Positions 10,683 to 22,267 of a stretch of DNA of 64,000 nucleotides are shown here, piece after piece. The DNA lies in assembly GCF_964204865.1 (NCBI RefSeq), contig NC_135250.1, forward strand, positions 19,459,395 through 19,523,394. The letters run 5' to 3'. Position 1 is the first letter of the stretch, and the number at the start of each line of letters is the position of its first letter. This stretch comes from Styela clava (Eukaryota; Chordata; Ascidiacea; Stolidobranchia; Styelidae). Made by a program: the position numbers and the translations under genes. Under the pieces are notes generated by a model that was given only the letters and a program-made list of their open reading frames with translations, was not told the origin of the DNA and made no database searches.

Positions 10683-10986
10683 ACTTCACATACTCCCAGT
10701 GGTCGAATATTTATGGTGGCTGTAATAGTGGTAGCTAAATGTTTCCTCCGAAATTACCATTGGTTGAAGGTATTTAATTTAAATACGATATGTCTGTTTA
10801 AGACGAGAAACAAACCGTTATATAAAATAATACCATCGATTGAAAGTTTATAACTTGGAATTTTCACTCATCGATTCATACTTTTTAGACAAATAGTCAA
10901 ATTAACTGGTTTAATTGAACAGAGATTGAACTGTTAGTAATATTCCACTTTTTTCGTAAAATTTTTTAAAATTAGAGATTTCCCAC

Positions 10987-11093
10987 AAAATAGAGGAACA
11001 CTTCACGATTGTGCGTGTCATCCTTGCGCGGGGGCCATGCTAATCTTCTCTGTATAGTTCCAATTTTTTCATATGTACACTCGAAAGTAGTAC
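10987..11093 (-). ncRNA. U6 snRNA copy 24, class D
   Basis: G38U removes the last telestem pair. Changes at U64 and in the 3' arm. ACAGAGA and AGC intact. Confidence 0.9.
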
Positions 11094-11444
11094 ACTTCAC
11101 ACACTCCCAGTGGTCGTATATGTACGTAGTAATTTGAAGTCAAATATCTATTATGGTGGCTGTAATAGTAGTAGCTAAATGTTTCCTCCGAAATTACCAT
11201 TGGTTGAAGGTATTTAATTTAAATACGATATGTCTCATTAACCCTGCTAAAACGCTTAAGAGGAGAAACAAACCGTTATATAAAATAATACCATCGATTG
11301 AAAGTTTATAACTTGGAATTTTCACTCATCGATTCATACTTTTTAGACAAATAGTCAAATTAACTGGTTTATTTGAACAGAGATGGAACTGTCAGTAATA
11401 TTCCACTTTTTTCCTGAAATTGAGTGAAATTAGAGATTTCCCAC

Positions 11445-11551
11445 AAATCAGAGGAACGCTTCACGATTGTGCGTGTCATCCTTGCGCAGGAGCCATGCTA
11501 ATCTTCTCTGTATCGCTCAAATTTTTTCATATGTACACTCGAAAGTAGTAC
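11445..11551 (-). ncRNA. U6 snRNA copy 25, class B
   Basis: Same as copy 21 (C61U, three-T terminator), 1753 bp away. Confidence 0.88.
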
Positions 11552-11884
11552 ACTACACACACTCCCAGTGATCGTATATGTACGTAGTAATTAGAAGTCA
11601 AATATCTAATATGGTGGCTGTAATAGTAGTAGCAAAATATTTCCTCCGAAATGACCATTGGTTGAAGGTATTTAATTTAAATACGATATGTCTGTTTAAG
11701 AGTAGAAACAAACCGTTATATATGATATTACCATCGATTGAAAGTTTATAACTTGGAATTTTCTCTCATCGATTCATACTTTTCAGACAAATAGTCAAAT
11801 TAACTGGTTTAATTGAACGGAGATTGAACTGTTAATAATATTCCACTTTTTTCCTGAAATTGAGTGAAATTAGAGATTTCCCAC

Positions 11885-11991
11885 AAAACAGAGGAACGCT
11901 ACACGATTGTGCGTGTCATCCTTGCGCAGGGGCCATGCTAATCTTCTCTGTATCGCTCAAATTTTTTCACATGTACACTCGAAAGTAGTAC
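11885..11991 (-). ncRNA. U6 snRNA copy 26, class B
   Basis: Duplicate of copy 22 with the same private variants; core intact. Confidence 0.9.
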
Positions 11992-12328
11992 ACTCCACAC
12001 ACTCCCAGTGGTCGTATATGCACGTAGTAATTAGAAGTCAAATATCTATTATGGTGGCTGTAATAGTAGTAGCAAAATGTTTCTTCAGAAATTACCATTG
12101 GTTGAAGGTATTTAATTTAAATACGATATGTCTGTTTAAGAGGAGAAACAAACGGGTATATATATATGATATTACCATTGATTGGAAGTTTATAACTTAG
12201 ACTTTTCACTCATCGATTCATACTTTTCAGACAAATAGTCAAATTAACTGGTTTAATAGAACAGAGTTTGAACTGTTAAAAATATTTCACGTTTTTCGTA
12301 AAATTTATTAAAATTAGAAATTTCCCAA

Positions 12329-12435
12329 AAAATAGAGGAACGCTTCACGATTGTGCGTGTCATCCTTGCGCAGGGGCCATGCTAATCTTCTCTGTATTGT
12401 TCCAATTTTTTCATATGTACACTCGAAAGTAGTAC
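12329..12435 (-). ncRNA. U6 snRNA copy 27, class A-like, promoter deleted
   Basis: Duplicate of copy 23, with the same telestem change and the same promoter deletion (junction near 12462). Confidence 0.88.
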
Positions 12436-12739
12436 ACTTCACATACTCCCAGTGGTCGAATATTTATGGTGGCTGTAATAGTGGTAGCTAAATGTTTCCT
12501 CCGAAATTACCATTGGTTGAAGGTATTTAATTTAAATACGATATGTCTGTTTAAGACGAGAAACAAACCGTTATATAAAATAATACCATCGATTGAAAGT
12601 TTATAACTTGGAATTTTCACTCATCGATTCATACTTTTTAGACAAATAGTCAAATTAACTGGTTTAATTGAACAGAGATTGAACTGTTAGTAATATTCCA
12701 CTTTTTTCGTAAAATTTTTTAAAATTAGAGATTTCCCAC

Positions 12740-12846
12740 AAAATAGAGGAACACTTCACGATTGTGCGTGTCATCCTTGCGCGGGGGCCATGCTAATCTT
12801 CTCTGTATAGTTCCAATTTTTTCATATGTACACTCGAAAGTAGTAC
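12740..12846 (-). ncRNA. U6 snRNA copy 28, class D
   Basis: Duplicate of copy 24: G38U and a U64 change. Confidence 0.9.
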
Positions 12847-13197
12847 ACTTCACACACTCCCAGTGGTCGTATATGTACGTAGTAATTTGAAGTCAAATTT
12901 CTATTATGGTGGCTGTAATAGTAGTAGCTAAATGTTTCCTTCGAAATTACCATTGGTTGAAGGTATTTAATTTAAATACGATATGTCGGTTTAACCCTGC
13001 TAAAACGCTTAAGAGGAAAAACAAACCGTTATATAAAATAATACCATCGATTGAAAGTTTATAACTTGGAATTTTCACTCATCGATTCATACTTTTTAGA
13101 CAAATAGTCAAATTAACTGGTTTAATTGAACAGAGATTGAACTGTTAGTAATATTCCACTTTTTTCCTGAAATTGAGTGAAATTAGAGATTTCCCAC

Positions 13198-13304
13198 AAA
13201 GTAGAGGAACGCTTCACGATTGTGCGTGTCATCCTTGCGCAGGGGCCATGCTAATTTTCTCTGTATCGCTCAAATTTTTTCATATGTACACTCGAAAGTA
13301 GTAC
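13198..13304 (-). ncRNA. U6 snRNA copy 29, class B
   Basis: G49A just after the ACAGAGA box. The terminator is reduced to three T. Confidence 0.88.
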
Positions 13305-13639
13305 ACTTCACACACTCCCAGTGGTCGTATATGTACGTAGTAATTAGAAGTCAAATATCTATTATGGTGGCTGTAATAGTAGTAACTAAATGTTTCCTCC
13401 AAAATTACCATTGGTTGAAGATATTTAATTTAAATACGATATGTCTGTTTAAGAGGAGAAACAAACGGTTATATATATATGATATTACCATTGATTGGAA
13501 GTTTATAACTTAGACTTTTCACTCATCGATTCATACTTTTCAGACAAATAGTCAAATTAACTGGTTTAATAGAACAGAGTTTGAACTGTTAATAATATTT
13601 CACTTTTTTCGTAAAATTTATTAAAATTAGAGATTTCCC

Positions 13640-13645
13640 AAAAAA
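13640..13645 (-). terminator. Pol III T-run terminator, T6 form, representative
   Basis: The U6 3' end runs into six T on the coding strand. Units use either T4 followed by GTGGG or T6 followed by GGG; a few carry T7 or T8. Four T is the minimal Pol III terminator. A few copies have lost the run and are noted individually. Confidence 0.8.
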
Positions 13646-13691
13646 TAGAGGAACGCTTCACGATTGTGCGTGTCATCCTTGCGCAGGGGCC

Positions 13692-13722
<31 letters not shown>

Positions 13723-13748
13723 TTCATATGTACACTCGAAAGTAGTAC
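13642..13748 (-). ncRNA. U6 spliceosomal RNA, class A reference copy (copy 30)
   Basis: U6 is the catalytic snRNA of the spliceosome: it pairs with U4, then with U2 and the 5' splice site, and its internal stem-loop binds catalytic magnesium. Reading the minus strand from 13748: nt 1-19 GUACUACUUUCGAGUGUAC folds into the 5' hairpin with a UUCG loop and the bulged nt 6; nt 33-38 GGAACG pairs with nt 94-99 CGUUCC (telestem); ACAGAGA is nt 41-47; AGC is nt 53-55; the internal stem-loop follows with U74. The coding strand has no internal TTTT and ends in T6. TATA and candidate PSE lie upstream. The 5' hairpin sequence differs from the human one but keeps its form. Confidence 0.97.
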
Positions 13749-13770
13749 ACTTCACACACTCCCAGTGGTC

Positions 13771-13777
13771 GTATATG
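13771..13777 (-). promoter_or_regulatory. TATA-like element, representative (-29 to -23)
   Basis: On the minus strand it reads CATATAC, with ATATA at -28 to -24 relative to the G at 13748. This is where TATA boxes sit in RNA polymerase III U6 promoters. The element is kept in nearly all units; exceptions are listed separately. The assignment is by position and sequence. Confidence 0.75.
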
Positions 13778-13788
13778 TACGTAGTAAT

Positions 13789-13814
13789 TAGAAGTCAAAT
13801 ATCTATTATGGTGG
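13789..13814 (-). promoter_or_regulatory. Candidate proximal sequence element
   Basis: A highly conserved block at about -41 to -66, the interval occupied by the PSE bound by SNAPc in animal snRNA promoters. It reads ACTTCTAAT or ACTTCAAAT at its proximal edge and TATTTGACTTC further up. I do not recognise a lineage-specific PSE consensus, so the call rests on position and conservation. Confidence 0.45.
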
Positions 13815-14081
13815 CTGTAATAGTAGTAGCTAAATGTTTCCTCCGAAATTACCATTGGTTGAAGGTATTTAATTTAAATACGATATGTCTGTTTAAGAGG
13901 AGAAACAAACCGTTATATAAAATAATACCATCGATTGAAAGTTTATAACTTGGAATTTTCACTCATCGATTCATACTTTTTTGACAAATAGTCAAATTAA
14001 CTGGTTTAATTGAACAGAGATTGAACTGTTAGTAATATTCCACTTTTTTCGTAAAATTTATTAAAATTAGAGATTTCCCAC

Positions 14082-14188
14082 AAAATAGAGGAACGCTTCA
14101 TGATTGTGCGTGTCATCCTTGCGCAGGGGCCATGCTAATCTTCTCTGTATAGTTCCAATTTTTTCATATGTACACTCGAAAGTAGTAC
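14082..14188 (-). ncRNA. U6 snRNA copy 31, class D
   Basis: G38U; one change in the 3' arm (G88A, plus strand TTCATGA). T4 terminator. Confidence 0.92.
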
Positions 14189-14539
14189 ACTTCACACACT
14201 CCCAGTGGTCGTATATGTACGTAGTAATTTGAAGTCAAATATCTATTATGGTGGCTGTAATAGTAGTAGCTAAATGTTTCCTTCGAAATTACCATTGGTT
14301 GAAGGTATTTAATTTAAATACGATATGTCGGTTTAACCCTGCTAAAACGCTTAAGAGGAAAAACAAACCGTTATATAAAATAATACCATCGATTGAAAGT
14401 TTATACCTTGGAATTTTCACTCATCGATTCATACTTTTTAGACAAATAGTCAAAGTAACTGGTTTAATTGAACGGAGATTGAACTGTTAGTAATATTCCA
14501 CTTTTTTCCTGAAATTGAGTGAAATTAGAGATTTCCCAC

Positions 14540-14646
14540 AAAACAGAGGAACGCTACACGATTGTGCGTGTCATGCTTGCGCAGGGGCCATGCTAATCTT
14601 CTCTGTATCGCTCAAATTTTTTCATATGTACACTCGAAAGTAGTAC
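14540..14646 (-). ncRNA. U6 snRNA copy 32, class B
   Basis: Internal stem-loop change G71C and a 3'-arm change; ACAGAGA and AGC intact. Confidence 0.9.
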
Positions 14647-14983
14647 ACTCGACACACTCCCAGTGGTCGTATATGTACGTAGTAATTAGAAGTCAAATAT
14701 CTATTATGGTGGCTGTAATAGTAGTAGCAAAAAGTTTCCTCAGAAATTACCATTGGTTGAAGGTATTTAATTTAAATACGATATGTCTGTTTAAGAGGAG
14801 AAACAAACGGTTATATATATATGATATTACCATTGATTGGAAGTTTATAACTTAGACTTTTCACTCATCGATTCATACTTTTCAGACAAATAGTCAAATT
14901 AACTGGTTTAATAGAACAGAGTTTGAACTGTTAATAATATTTCACTTTTTTCGTAAAATTTATTAAAATTAGAGATTTCCCAA

Positions 14984-15033
14984 AAAATAGAGGAACGCTT
15001 CACGACTGTGCGTGTCATCCTTGCGCAGGGGCC

Positions 15034-15064
<31 letters not shown>

Positions 15065-15090
15065 TTCATATGTACACTCGAAAGTAGTAC
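14984..15090 (-). ncRNA. U6 snRNA copy 33, class A
   Basis: Consensus except A85G in the 3' region. T6 terminator, complete promoter. Confidence 0.95.
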
Positions 15091-15423
15091 ACTTCACACA
15101 CTCCCAGTGGTCGTATATGTACGTAGTAATTAGAAGTCAAATATCTATTATGGTGGCTGTAATAGTAGTAGCTAAATGTTTCCTCCGAAATTACCATTGG
15201 TTGAAGGTATTTAATTTAAATACGATATGTCTGTTTAAGAGGAGAAACAAACCGTTATATAAAATAATACCATCGATTGAAAGTTTATAACTTGGAATTT
15301 TCACTCATCGATTCATACTTTTTAGACAAATAGTCAAATTAACTGGTTTAATTGAACAGAGATTGAACTGTTAGTAATATTCCACTTTTTTCGTAAAATT
15401 TATTAAAATTAGAGATTTCCCAC

Positions 15424-15530
15424 AAAAAAGAGGAACGCTTCACGATTGTGCGTGTCATCCTTGCGCAGGGGCCATGCTAATCTTCTCTGTATAGTTCCAA
15501 TTTTTTCATATGTACACTCGAAAGTAGTAC
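15424..15530 (-). ncRNA. U6 snRNA copy 34, class D
   Basis: G38U only in the body; the 3' flank reads T6 preceded by CTC. Confidence 0.93.
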
Positions 15531-15880
15531 ACTTCACACACTCCCAGTGGTCGTATATGTACGTAGTAATTTGAAGTCAAATATCTATTATGGTGGCTGT
15601 AATAGTAGTAGCTAAATGTTTCCTTCGAAATTACCATTGGTTGAAGGTATTTAATTTAAATACGATATGTCGGTTTAACCCTGCTAAAACGCTTAAGAGG
15701 AAAAACAAACCGTTATATAAAATAATACCATCGATTGAAAGTTTATAACTTGGAATTTTCACTCATCGATCCATACTTTTTAGACAAATAGTCAAATAAC
15801 TGGTTTAATTGAACAGAGATTGAACTGTTAGTAATATTCCACTTTTTTCGTAAAATTTATTAAAATTAGAGATTTCCCAC

Positions 15881-15987
15881 AAAATAGAGGAACGCTTCAC
15901 GATTGTGCGTGTCATCCTTGCGCAGGGGCCATGCTAATCTTCTCTGTATAGTTCCAATGTTTTCATATGTACACTCGAAAGTAGTAC
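15881..15987 (-). ncRNA. U6 snRNA copy 35, class D
   Basis: G38U plus an A-to-C change inside the A-run at about nt 30. Confidence 0.92.
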
Positions 15988-16338
15988 ACTTCACACACTC
16001 CCAGTGGTCGTATATGTACGTAGTAATTTGAAGTCAAATATCTATTATGGTGGCTGTAATAGTAGTAGCTAAATGTTTCCTTCGAAATTACCATTGGTTG
16101 AAGGTATTTAATTTAAATACGATATGTCGGTTTAACCCTGCTAAAACGCTTAAGAGGAAAAACAAACCGTTATATAAAATAATACCATCGATTGAAAGTT
16201 TATAACTTGGAATTTTCAACCATCGATTCATACTTTTTAGACAAATAGTCAAATTAACTGGTTTAATTGAACAGAGATTGAACTGTTAGTAATATTCCAC
16301 TTTTTTCCTGAAATTGAGTGAACTTAGAGATTTCCCAC

Positions 16339-16445
16339 AAAACAGAGGAACGCTTCACGAATGTGCGTGTCATCCTTGCGCAGGGGCCATGCTAATTTTC
16401 TCTGTATGGCTCACATTTTTTCATATGTACACTCGAAAGTAGTAC
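16339..16445 (-). ncRNA. U6 snRNA copy 36, class B2
   Basis: U32G, G33U, A36G and G38C disturb the telestem; G49A. The 5' flank lacks two bases of the CACACA stretch. Confidence 0.88.
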
Positions 16446-16780
16446 ACTTCACACTCCCAGTGGTCGTATATGTACGTAGTAATTAGAAGTCAAATATCTA
16501 TTATGGTTGCTGTAATAGTAGTATCTAAATGTTTCCTCCGAAATTACCATTGGTTGAAGGTATTTAATTTAAATACGATATGTCTGTTTAAGAGGAGAAA
16601 CAAACGGTTATATATATATGATATTACCATTGATTGGAAGTTTATAACTTAGACTTTTCACTCATCGATTCATACTTTTCAGACAAATAGTCAAATTAAC
16701 TGGTTTAATAGAACAGAGTTTGAACTGTTAATAATATTTCACTTTTTTCGTAAAATTTATTAAAATTAGAGATTTCCCAC

Positions 16781-16887
16781 AAAATAGAGGAACGCTTCAC
16801 GATTGTGCGTGTCATCCTTGCGCAGGGGCCATGCTAATCTTCTCTGTATAGTTCCAATGTTTTCATATGTACACTCGAAAGTAGTAC
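16781..16887 (-). ncRNA. U6 snRNA copy 37, class D
   Basis: G38U and the nt-30 A-run change, as in copy 35. Confidence 0.92.
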
Positions 16888-17238
16888 ACTTCACACACTC
16901 CCAGTGGTCGTATATGTACGTAGTAATTTGAAGTCAAATATCTATTATGGTGGCTGTAATAGTAGTAGCTAAATGTTTCCTTCGAAATTACCATTGGTTG
17001 AAGGTATTTAATTTAAATACGATATGTCGGTTTAACCCTGCTAAAACGCTTAAGAGGAGAAACAAACCGTTATATAAAATAATACCATCGATTGAAAGTT
17101 TATAACTTGGAATTTTCACCCATCGATTCATACTTTTTAGACAAATAGTCAAATTAAATGGTTTAATTGAACAGAGATTGAACTGTTAGTAATATTCCAC
17201 TTTTTTCCTGAAATTGAGTGAAATTAGAGATTTCCCAC

Positions 17239-17345
17239 AAAACAGAGGAACGCTTCACGATTGTGCGCGTCATCCTTGCGCAGGGGCCATGCTAATTTTC
17301 TCTGTATCGCTCAAATTTTTTCATATGTACACTCGAAAGTAGTAC
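17239..17345 (-). ncRNA. U6 snRNA copy 38, class B
   Basis: G49A and A78G. ACAGAGA and AGC intact. Confidence 0.9.
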
Positions 17346-17678
17346 ACTTCACACACTCCCAGTGGTCGTATATGTACGTAGTAATTAGAAGTCAAATATC
17401 TAATATGGTGGCTGTAATAGTAGTAGCAAAATATTTCCTCCGAAATGACCATTGGTTGAAGGTATTTAATTTAAATACGATATGTCTGTTTAAGAGTAGA
17501 AACAAACCGTTATATATGATATTACCATCGATTGAAAGTTTATAACTTGGAATTTTCACTCATCGATTCATACTTTTTAGACAAATAGTCAAATTAACTG
17601 GTTTAATTGAACAGAGATTGAACTGTTAGTAATATTCCACTTTTTTCCTGAAATTGAGTGAAATTAGAGATTTCCCAC

Positions 17679-17785
17679 AAAACAGAGGAACGCTACACGA
17701 TTGTGCGTGTCATCCTTGCGCAGGGGCCATGCTAATCTTCTCTGTATCGCTCAAATTTTTTCATATGTACACTCGAAAGTAGTAC
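17679..17785 (-). ncRNA. U6 snRNA copy 39, class B
   Basis: One 3'-arm change (GCTACACG on the plus strand); otherwise typical. Confidence 0.92.
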
Positions 17786-18122
17786 ACTCCACACACTCCC
17801 AGTGGTCGTATATGTACGTAGTAATTAGAAGTCAAATATCTATTATGGTGGCTGTAATAGTAGTAGCAAAATGTTTCCTCAGAAATTACCATTGGTTGAA
17901 GGTATTTAATTTAAATACGATATGTCTGTTTAAGAGGAGAAACAAACGGTTATATATATATGATATTACCATTGATTGGAAGTTTATAACTTAGACTTTT
18001 CACTCATCGATTCATACTTTTCAGACAAATAGTCAAATTAACTGGTTTAATAGAACGGAGTTTGAACTGTTAATAATATTTCACTTTTTTCGTAAAATTT
18101 ATTAAAATTAGAGATTTCCCAA

Positions 18123-18172
18123 AAAATAGAGGAACGCTTCACGATTGTGCGTGTCATCCTTGCGCAGGGGCC

Positions 18173-18203
<31 letters not shown>

Positions 18204-18229
18204 TTCATATGTACACTCGAAAGTAGTAC
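18123..18229 (-). ncRNA. U6 snRNA copy 40, class A
   Basis: Body fully consensus, T6 terminator. The base just upstream of the TATA core is changed (TATATTTACG on the plus strand). Confidence 0.96.
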
Positions 18230-18562
18230 ACTTCACACACTCCCAGTGGTCGTATATTTACGTAGTAATTAGAAGTCAAATATCTATTATGGTGGCTGTA
18301 ATAGTAGTAGCTAAATGTTCCCTCCGAAATTACCATTGGTTGAAGGTATTTAATTTAAATACGATATGTCTGTTTAAGAGGAGAAACAAACCGTTATATA
18401 AAATAATACCATCGATTGAAAGTTTATAACTTGGAATTTTCACTCATCGATTCATACTTTTTAGACAAATAGTCAAATTAACTGGTTTAATTGAACAGAG
18501 ATTGAACTGTTAGTAATATTCCACTTTTTTCGTAAAATTTATTAAAATTAGAGATTTCCCAC

Positions 18563-18669
18563 AAAATAGATGAACGCTTCACGATTGTGCGTGTCATCCT
18601 TGCGCAGGGGCCATGCTAATCTTCTCTGTATAGTTCCAATTTTTTCATATGTACACTCGAAAGTAGTAC
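18563..18669 (-). ncRNA. U6 snRNA copy 41, class D
   Basis: G38U and a change at nt 99 that removes the outer telestem pair. Confidence 0.91.
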
Positions 18670-19019
18670 ACTTCACACACTCCCAGTGGTCGTATATGTA
18701 CGTAGTAATTTGAAGTCAAATATCTATTATGGTGGCTGTAATAGTAGTAGCAAAATGTTTCCTTCGAAATTACCATTGGTTGAAGGTATTTAATTTAAAT
18801 ACGATATGTCGGTTTAACCCTGCTAAAACGCTTAAGAGGAAAAACAAACCGTTATATAAAATAATACCATCGATTGAAAGTTTATAACTTGGAATTTTCA
18901 CTCATCGATTCATACTTTTTAGACAAATAGTCAAATAACTGGTTTAATTGAACAGAGATTGAACTGTTAGTAATATTCCACTTTTTTCGTAAAATTTATT
19001 AAAATTAGAGATTTCCCAC

Positions 19020-19126
19020 AAAATAGAGGAACGCTTCACGATTGTGCGTGTCATCCTTGCGCAGGGGCCATGCTAATCTTCTCTGTATAGTTCCAATGTT
19101 TTCATATGTACACTCGAAAGTAGTAC
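19020..19126 (-). ncRNA. U6 snRNA copy 42, class D
   Basis: G38U with the nt-30 A-run change; 2239 bp from copy 37. Confidence 0.92.
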
Positions 19127-19477
19127 ACTTCACACACTCCCAGTGGTCGTATATGTACGTAGTAATTTGAAGTCAAATATCTATTATGGTGGCTGTAATA
19201 GTAGTAGCTAAATGTTTTCTTCGAAATTACCATTGGTTGAAGGTATTTAATTTAAATACGATATGTCGGTTTAACCCTGCTAAAACGCTTAAGAGGAAAA
19301 ACAAACCGTTATATAAAATAATACCATCGATTGAAAGTTTATAACTTGGAATTTTCACCCATCGATTCATACTTTTTAGACAAATAGTCAAATTAACTGG
19401 TTTAATTGAACAGAGATTGAACTGTTAGTAATATTCCACTTTTTTCCTGAAATTGAGTGAAATTAGAGATTTCCCAC

Positions 19478-19584
19478 AAAACAGAGGAACGCTTCACGAT
19501 TGTGCGTGTCATCCTTGCGCAGGGGCCATGCTAATTTTCTCTGTATCGCTCAAATTTTTTCATATGTACACTCGAAAGTAGTAC
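19478..19584 (-). ncRNA. U6 snRNA copy 43, class B
   Basis: G49A; otherwise typical class B with T4. Confidence 0.92.
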
Positions 19585-19917
19585 ACTTCACACACTCCCA
19601 GTGGTCGTATATGTACGTAGTAATTAGAAGTCAAATATCTAATATGGTGGCTGTAATAGTAGTAGCAAAATATTTCCTCCGAAATGACCATTGGTTGAAG
19701 GTATTTAATTTAAATACGATATGTCTGTTTAAGAGTAGAAACAAACCGTTATATATGATATTACCATCGATTGAAAGTTTATAACTTGGAATTTTCACTC
19801 ATCGATTCATACTTTTTAGACAAATAGTCAAATTAACTGGTTTAATTGAACAGAGATTGAACTGTTAGTAATATTCCACTTTTTTCCTGAAATTGAGTGA
19901 AATTAGAGATTTCCCAC

Positions 19918-20024
19918 AAAACAGAGGAACGCTACACGATTGTGCGTGTCATCCTTGCGCAGGGGCCATGCTAATCTTCTCTGTATCGCTCAAATTTTTT
20001 CATATGTACACTCGAAAGTAGTAC
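19918..20024 (-). ncRNA. U6 snRNA copy 44, class B
   Basis: Matches copy 39 across the 2239-bp repeat. Confidence 0.92.
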
Positions 20025-20361
20025 ACTCCACACACTCCCAGTGGTCGTATATGTACGTAGTAATTAGAAGTCAAATATCTATTATGGTGGCTGTAATAGT
20101 AGTAGCAAAATGTTTCCTCAGAAATTACCATTGGTTGAAGGTATTTAATTTAAATACGATATGTCTGTTTAAGAGGAGAAACAAACGGTTATATATATAT
20201 GATATTACCATTGATTGGAAGTTTATAACTTAGACTTTTCACTCATCGATTCATACTTTTCAGACAAATAGTCAAATTAACTGGTTTAATAGAACGGAGT
20301 TTGAACTGTTAATAATATTTCACTTTTTTCGTAAAATTTATTAAAATTAGAGATTTCCCAA

Positions 20362-20411
20362 AAAATAGAGGAACGCTTCACGATTGTGCGTGTCATCCTT
20401 GCGCAGGGGCC

Positions 20412-20442
<31 letters not shown>

Positions 20443-20468
20443 TTCATATGTACACTCGAAAGTAGTAC
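20362..20468 (-). ncRNA. U6 snRNA copy 45, class A
   Basis: Body fully consensus, T6. Same TATA-flank variant as copy 40. Confidence 0.96.
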
Positions 20469-20801
20469 ACTTCACACACTCCCAGTGGTCGTATATTTAC
20501 GTAGTAATTAGAAGTCAAATATCTATTATGGTGGCTGTAATAGTAGTAGCTAAATGTTTCCTCCGAAATTACCATTGGTTGAAGGTATTTAATTTATATA
20601 CGATATGTCTGTTTAAGAGGAGAAACAAACCGTTATATAAAATAATACCATCGATTGAAAGTTTATAACTTGGAATTTTCACTCATCGATTCATACTTTT
20701 TAGACAAATAGTCAAATTAACTGGTTTAATTGAACAGAGATTGAACTGTTAGTAATATTCCACTTTTTTCGTAAAATTTATTAAAATTAGAGATTTCCCA
20801 C

Positions 20802-20908
20802 AAAATAGAGGAACGCTTCACGATTGTGCGTGTCATCCTTGCGCAGGGGCCATGCTAATCTTCTCTGTATAGTTCCAATTTTTTCATATGTACACTCGAA
20901 AGTAGTAC
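20802..20908 (-). ncRNA. U6 snRNA copy 46, class D
   Basis: G38U is the only body change. Confidence 0.93.
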
Positions 20909-21258
20909 ACTTCACACACTCCCAGTGGTCGTATATGTACGTAGTAATTTGAAGTCAAATATCTATTATGGTGGCTGTAATAGTAGTAGCTAAATGTTTC
21001 CTCAGAAATTACCATTGGTTGAAGGTATTTAATTTAAATACGATATGTCGGTTTAACCCTGCTAAAACGCTTAAGAGGAAAAACAAACCGTTATATAAAA
21101 TAATACCATCGATTGAAAGTTTATAACTTGGAATTTTCACTCATCGATTCATACTTTTTAGACAAATAGTCAAATAACTGATTTAATTGAACAGAGATTG
21201 AACTGTTAGTAATATTCCACTTTTTTCGTAAAATTTATTAAAATTAGAGATTTCCCAC

Positions 21259-21365
21259 AAAATAGAGGAACGCTTCACGATTGTGCGTGTCATCCTTGCG
21301 CAGGGGCCATGCTAATCTTCTCTGTATAGTTCCAATGTTTTCATATGTACACTCGAAAGTAGTAC
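21259..21365 (-). ncRNA. U6 snRNA copy 47, class D
   Basis: G38U with the nt-30 A-run change. Confidence 0.92.
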
Positions 21366-21716
21366 ACTTCACACACTCCCAGTGGTCGTATATGTACGTA
21401 GTAATTTGAAGTCAAATATCTATTATGGTGGCTGTAATAGTAGTAGCTAAATGTTTCCTTCGAAATTACCATTGGTTGAAGGTATTTAATTTAAATACGA
21501 TATGTCGGTTTAACCCTGCTAAAACGCTTAAGAGGAAAAACAAACCGTTATATAAAATAATACCATCGATTGAAAGTTTATAACTTGGAATTTTCACCCA
21601 TCGATTCATACTTTTTAGACAAATAGTCAAATTAACTGGTTTAATTGAACAGAGATTGAACTGTTAGTAATATTCCACTTTTTTCCTGAAATTGAGTGAA
21701 ATTAGAGATTTCCCAC

Positions 21717-21823
21717 AAAACAGAGGAACGCTTCACGAATGTGCGTGTCATCCTTGCGCAGGGGCCATGCTAATTTTCTCTGTATGGCTCACATTTTTTC
21801 ATATGTACACTCGAAAGTAGTAC
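21717..21823 (-). ncRNA. U6 snRNA copy 48, class B2
   Basis: Same four telestem-region changes and G49A as copy 36, including the two-base deletion upstream. Confidence 0.88.
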
Positions 21824-22160
21824 ACTTCACACTCCCAGTGGTCGTATATGTACGTAGTAATTAGAAGTCAAATATCTATTATGGTTGCTGTAATAGTAGT
21901 ATCTAAATGTTTCCTCCGAAATTACCATTGGTTGAAGGTATTTAATTTAAATACGATATGTCTGTTTAAGAGGAGAAACAAACGGTTATATATATATATG
22001 ATATTACCATTGATTGGAAGTTTATAACTTAGACTTTTCACTCATCGATTCATACTTTTCAGACAAATAGTCAAATTAACTGGTTTAATAGAACAGAGTT
22101 TGAACTGTTAATAATATTTCACTTTTTTCGTAAAATTTATTAAAATTAGAGATTTCCCAA

Positions 22161-22210
22161 AAAATAGAGGAACGCTTCACGATTGTGCGTGTCATCCTTG
22201 CGCAGGGGCC

Positions 22211-22241
<31 letters not shown>

Positions 22242-22267
22242 TTCATATGTACACTCGAAAGTAGTAC
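22161..22267 (-). ncRNA. U6 snRNA copy 49, class A
   Basis: Body, promoter and T6 terminator all consensus; one of the best candidates for a working gene. Confidence 0.97.

Larger units (their letters stand above)
9361..12890 (-). repeat. Higher-order repeat, 1753-bp period (4 units)
   Basis: 9361-11113 recurs as 11114 to about 12890, including private variants such as the GTCTCATTAACC spacer and the promoter deletion beside the genes at 10576 and 12329. Borders are approximate. Confidence 0.85.
13749..14081 (-). other. Representative 333-bp spacer (promoter of 13642-13748)
   Basis: A typical intergenic spacer. Its left part, next to the gene ending at 13748, is promoter: TATA-like element, candidate PSE and conserved sequence to about position 13870. 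Its right part lies downstream of the next U6. It holds AT-rich sequence with ATCGAT motifs and an AATTTAAATA-like palindrome, and no convincing gene. Other spacers in the window are variants of this one unless noted. Confidence 0.85.
16745..21720 (-). repeat. Higher-order repeat, 2239-bp period (5 units)
   Basis: About 16745-18983 recurs as about 18984-21222 and continues to about 21700. Class order and private variants match at a constant offset. Borders are approximate. Confidence 0.8.

Noticed and set aside
13771-13777. Retro-pseudogene origin of the copies.
   Set aside because: Copies share promoter and spacer, and no poly-A tail or target duplication flanks them, so amplification was at DNA level.
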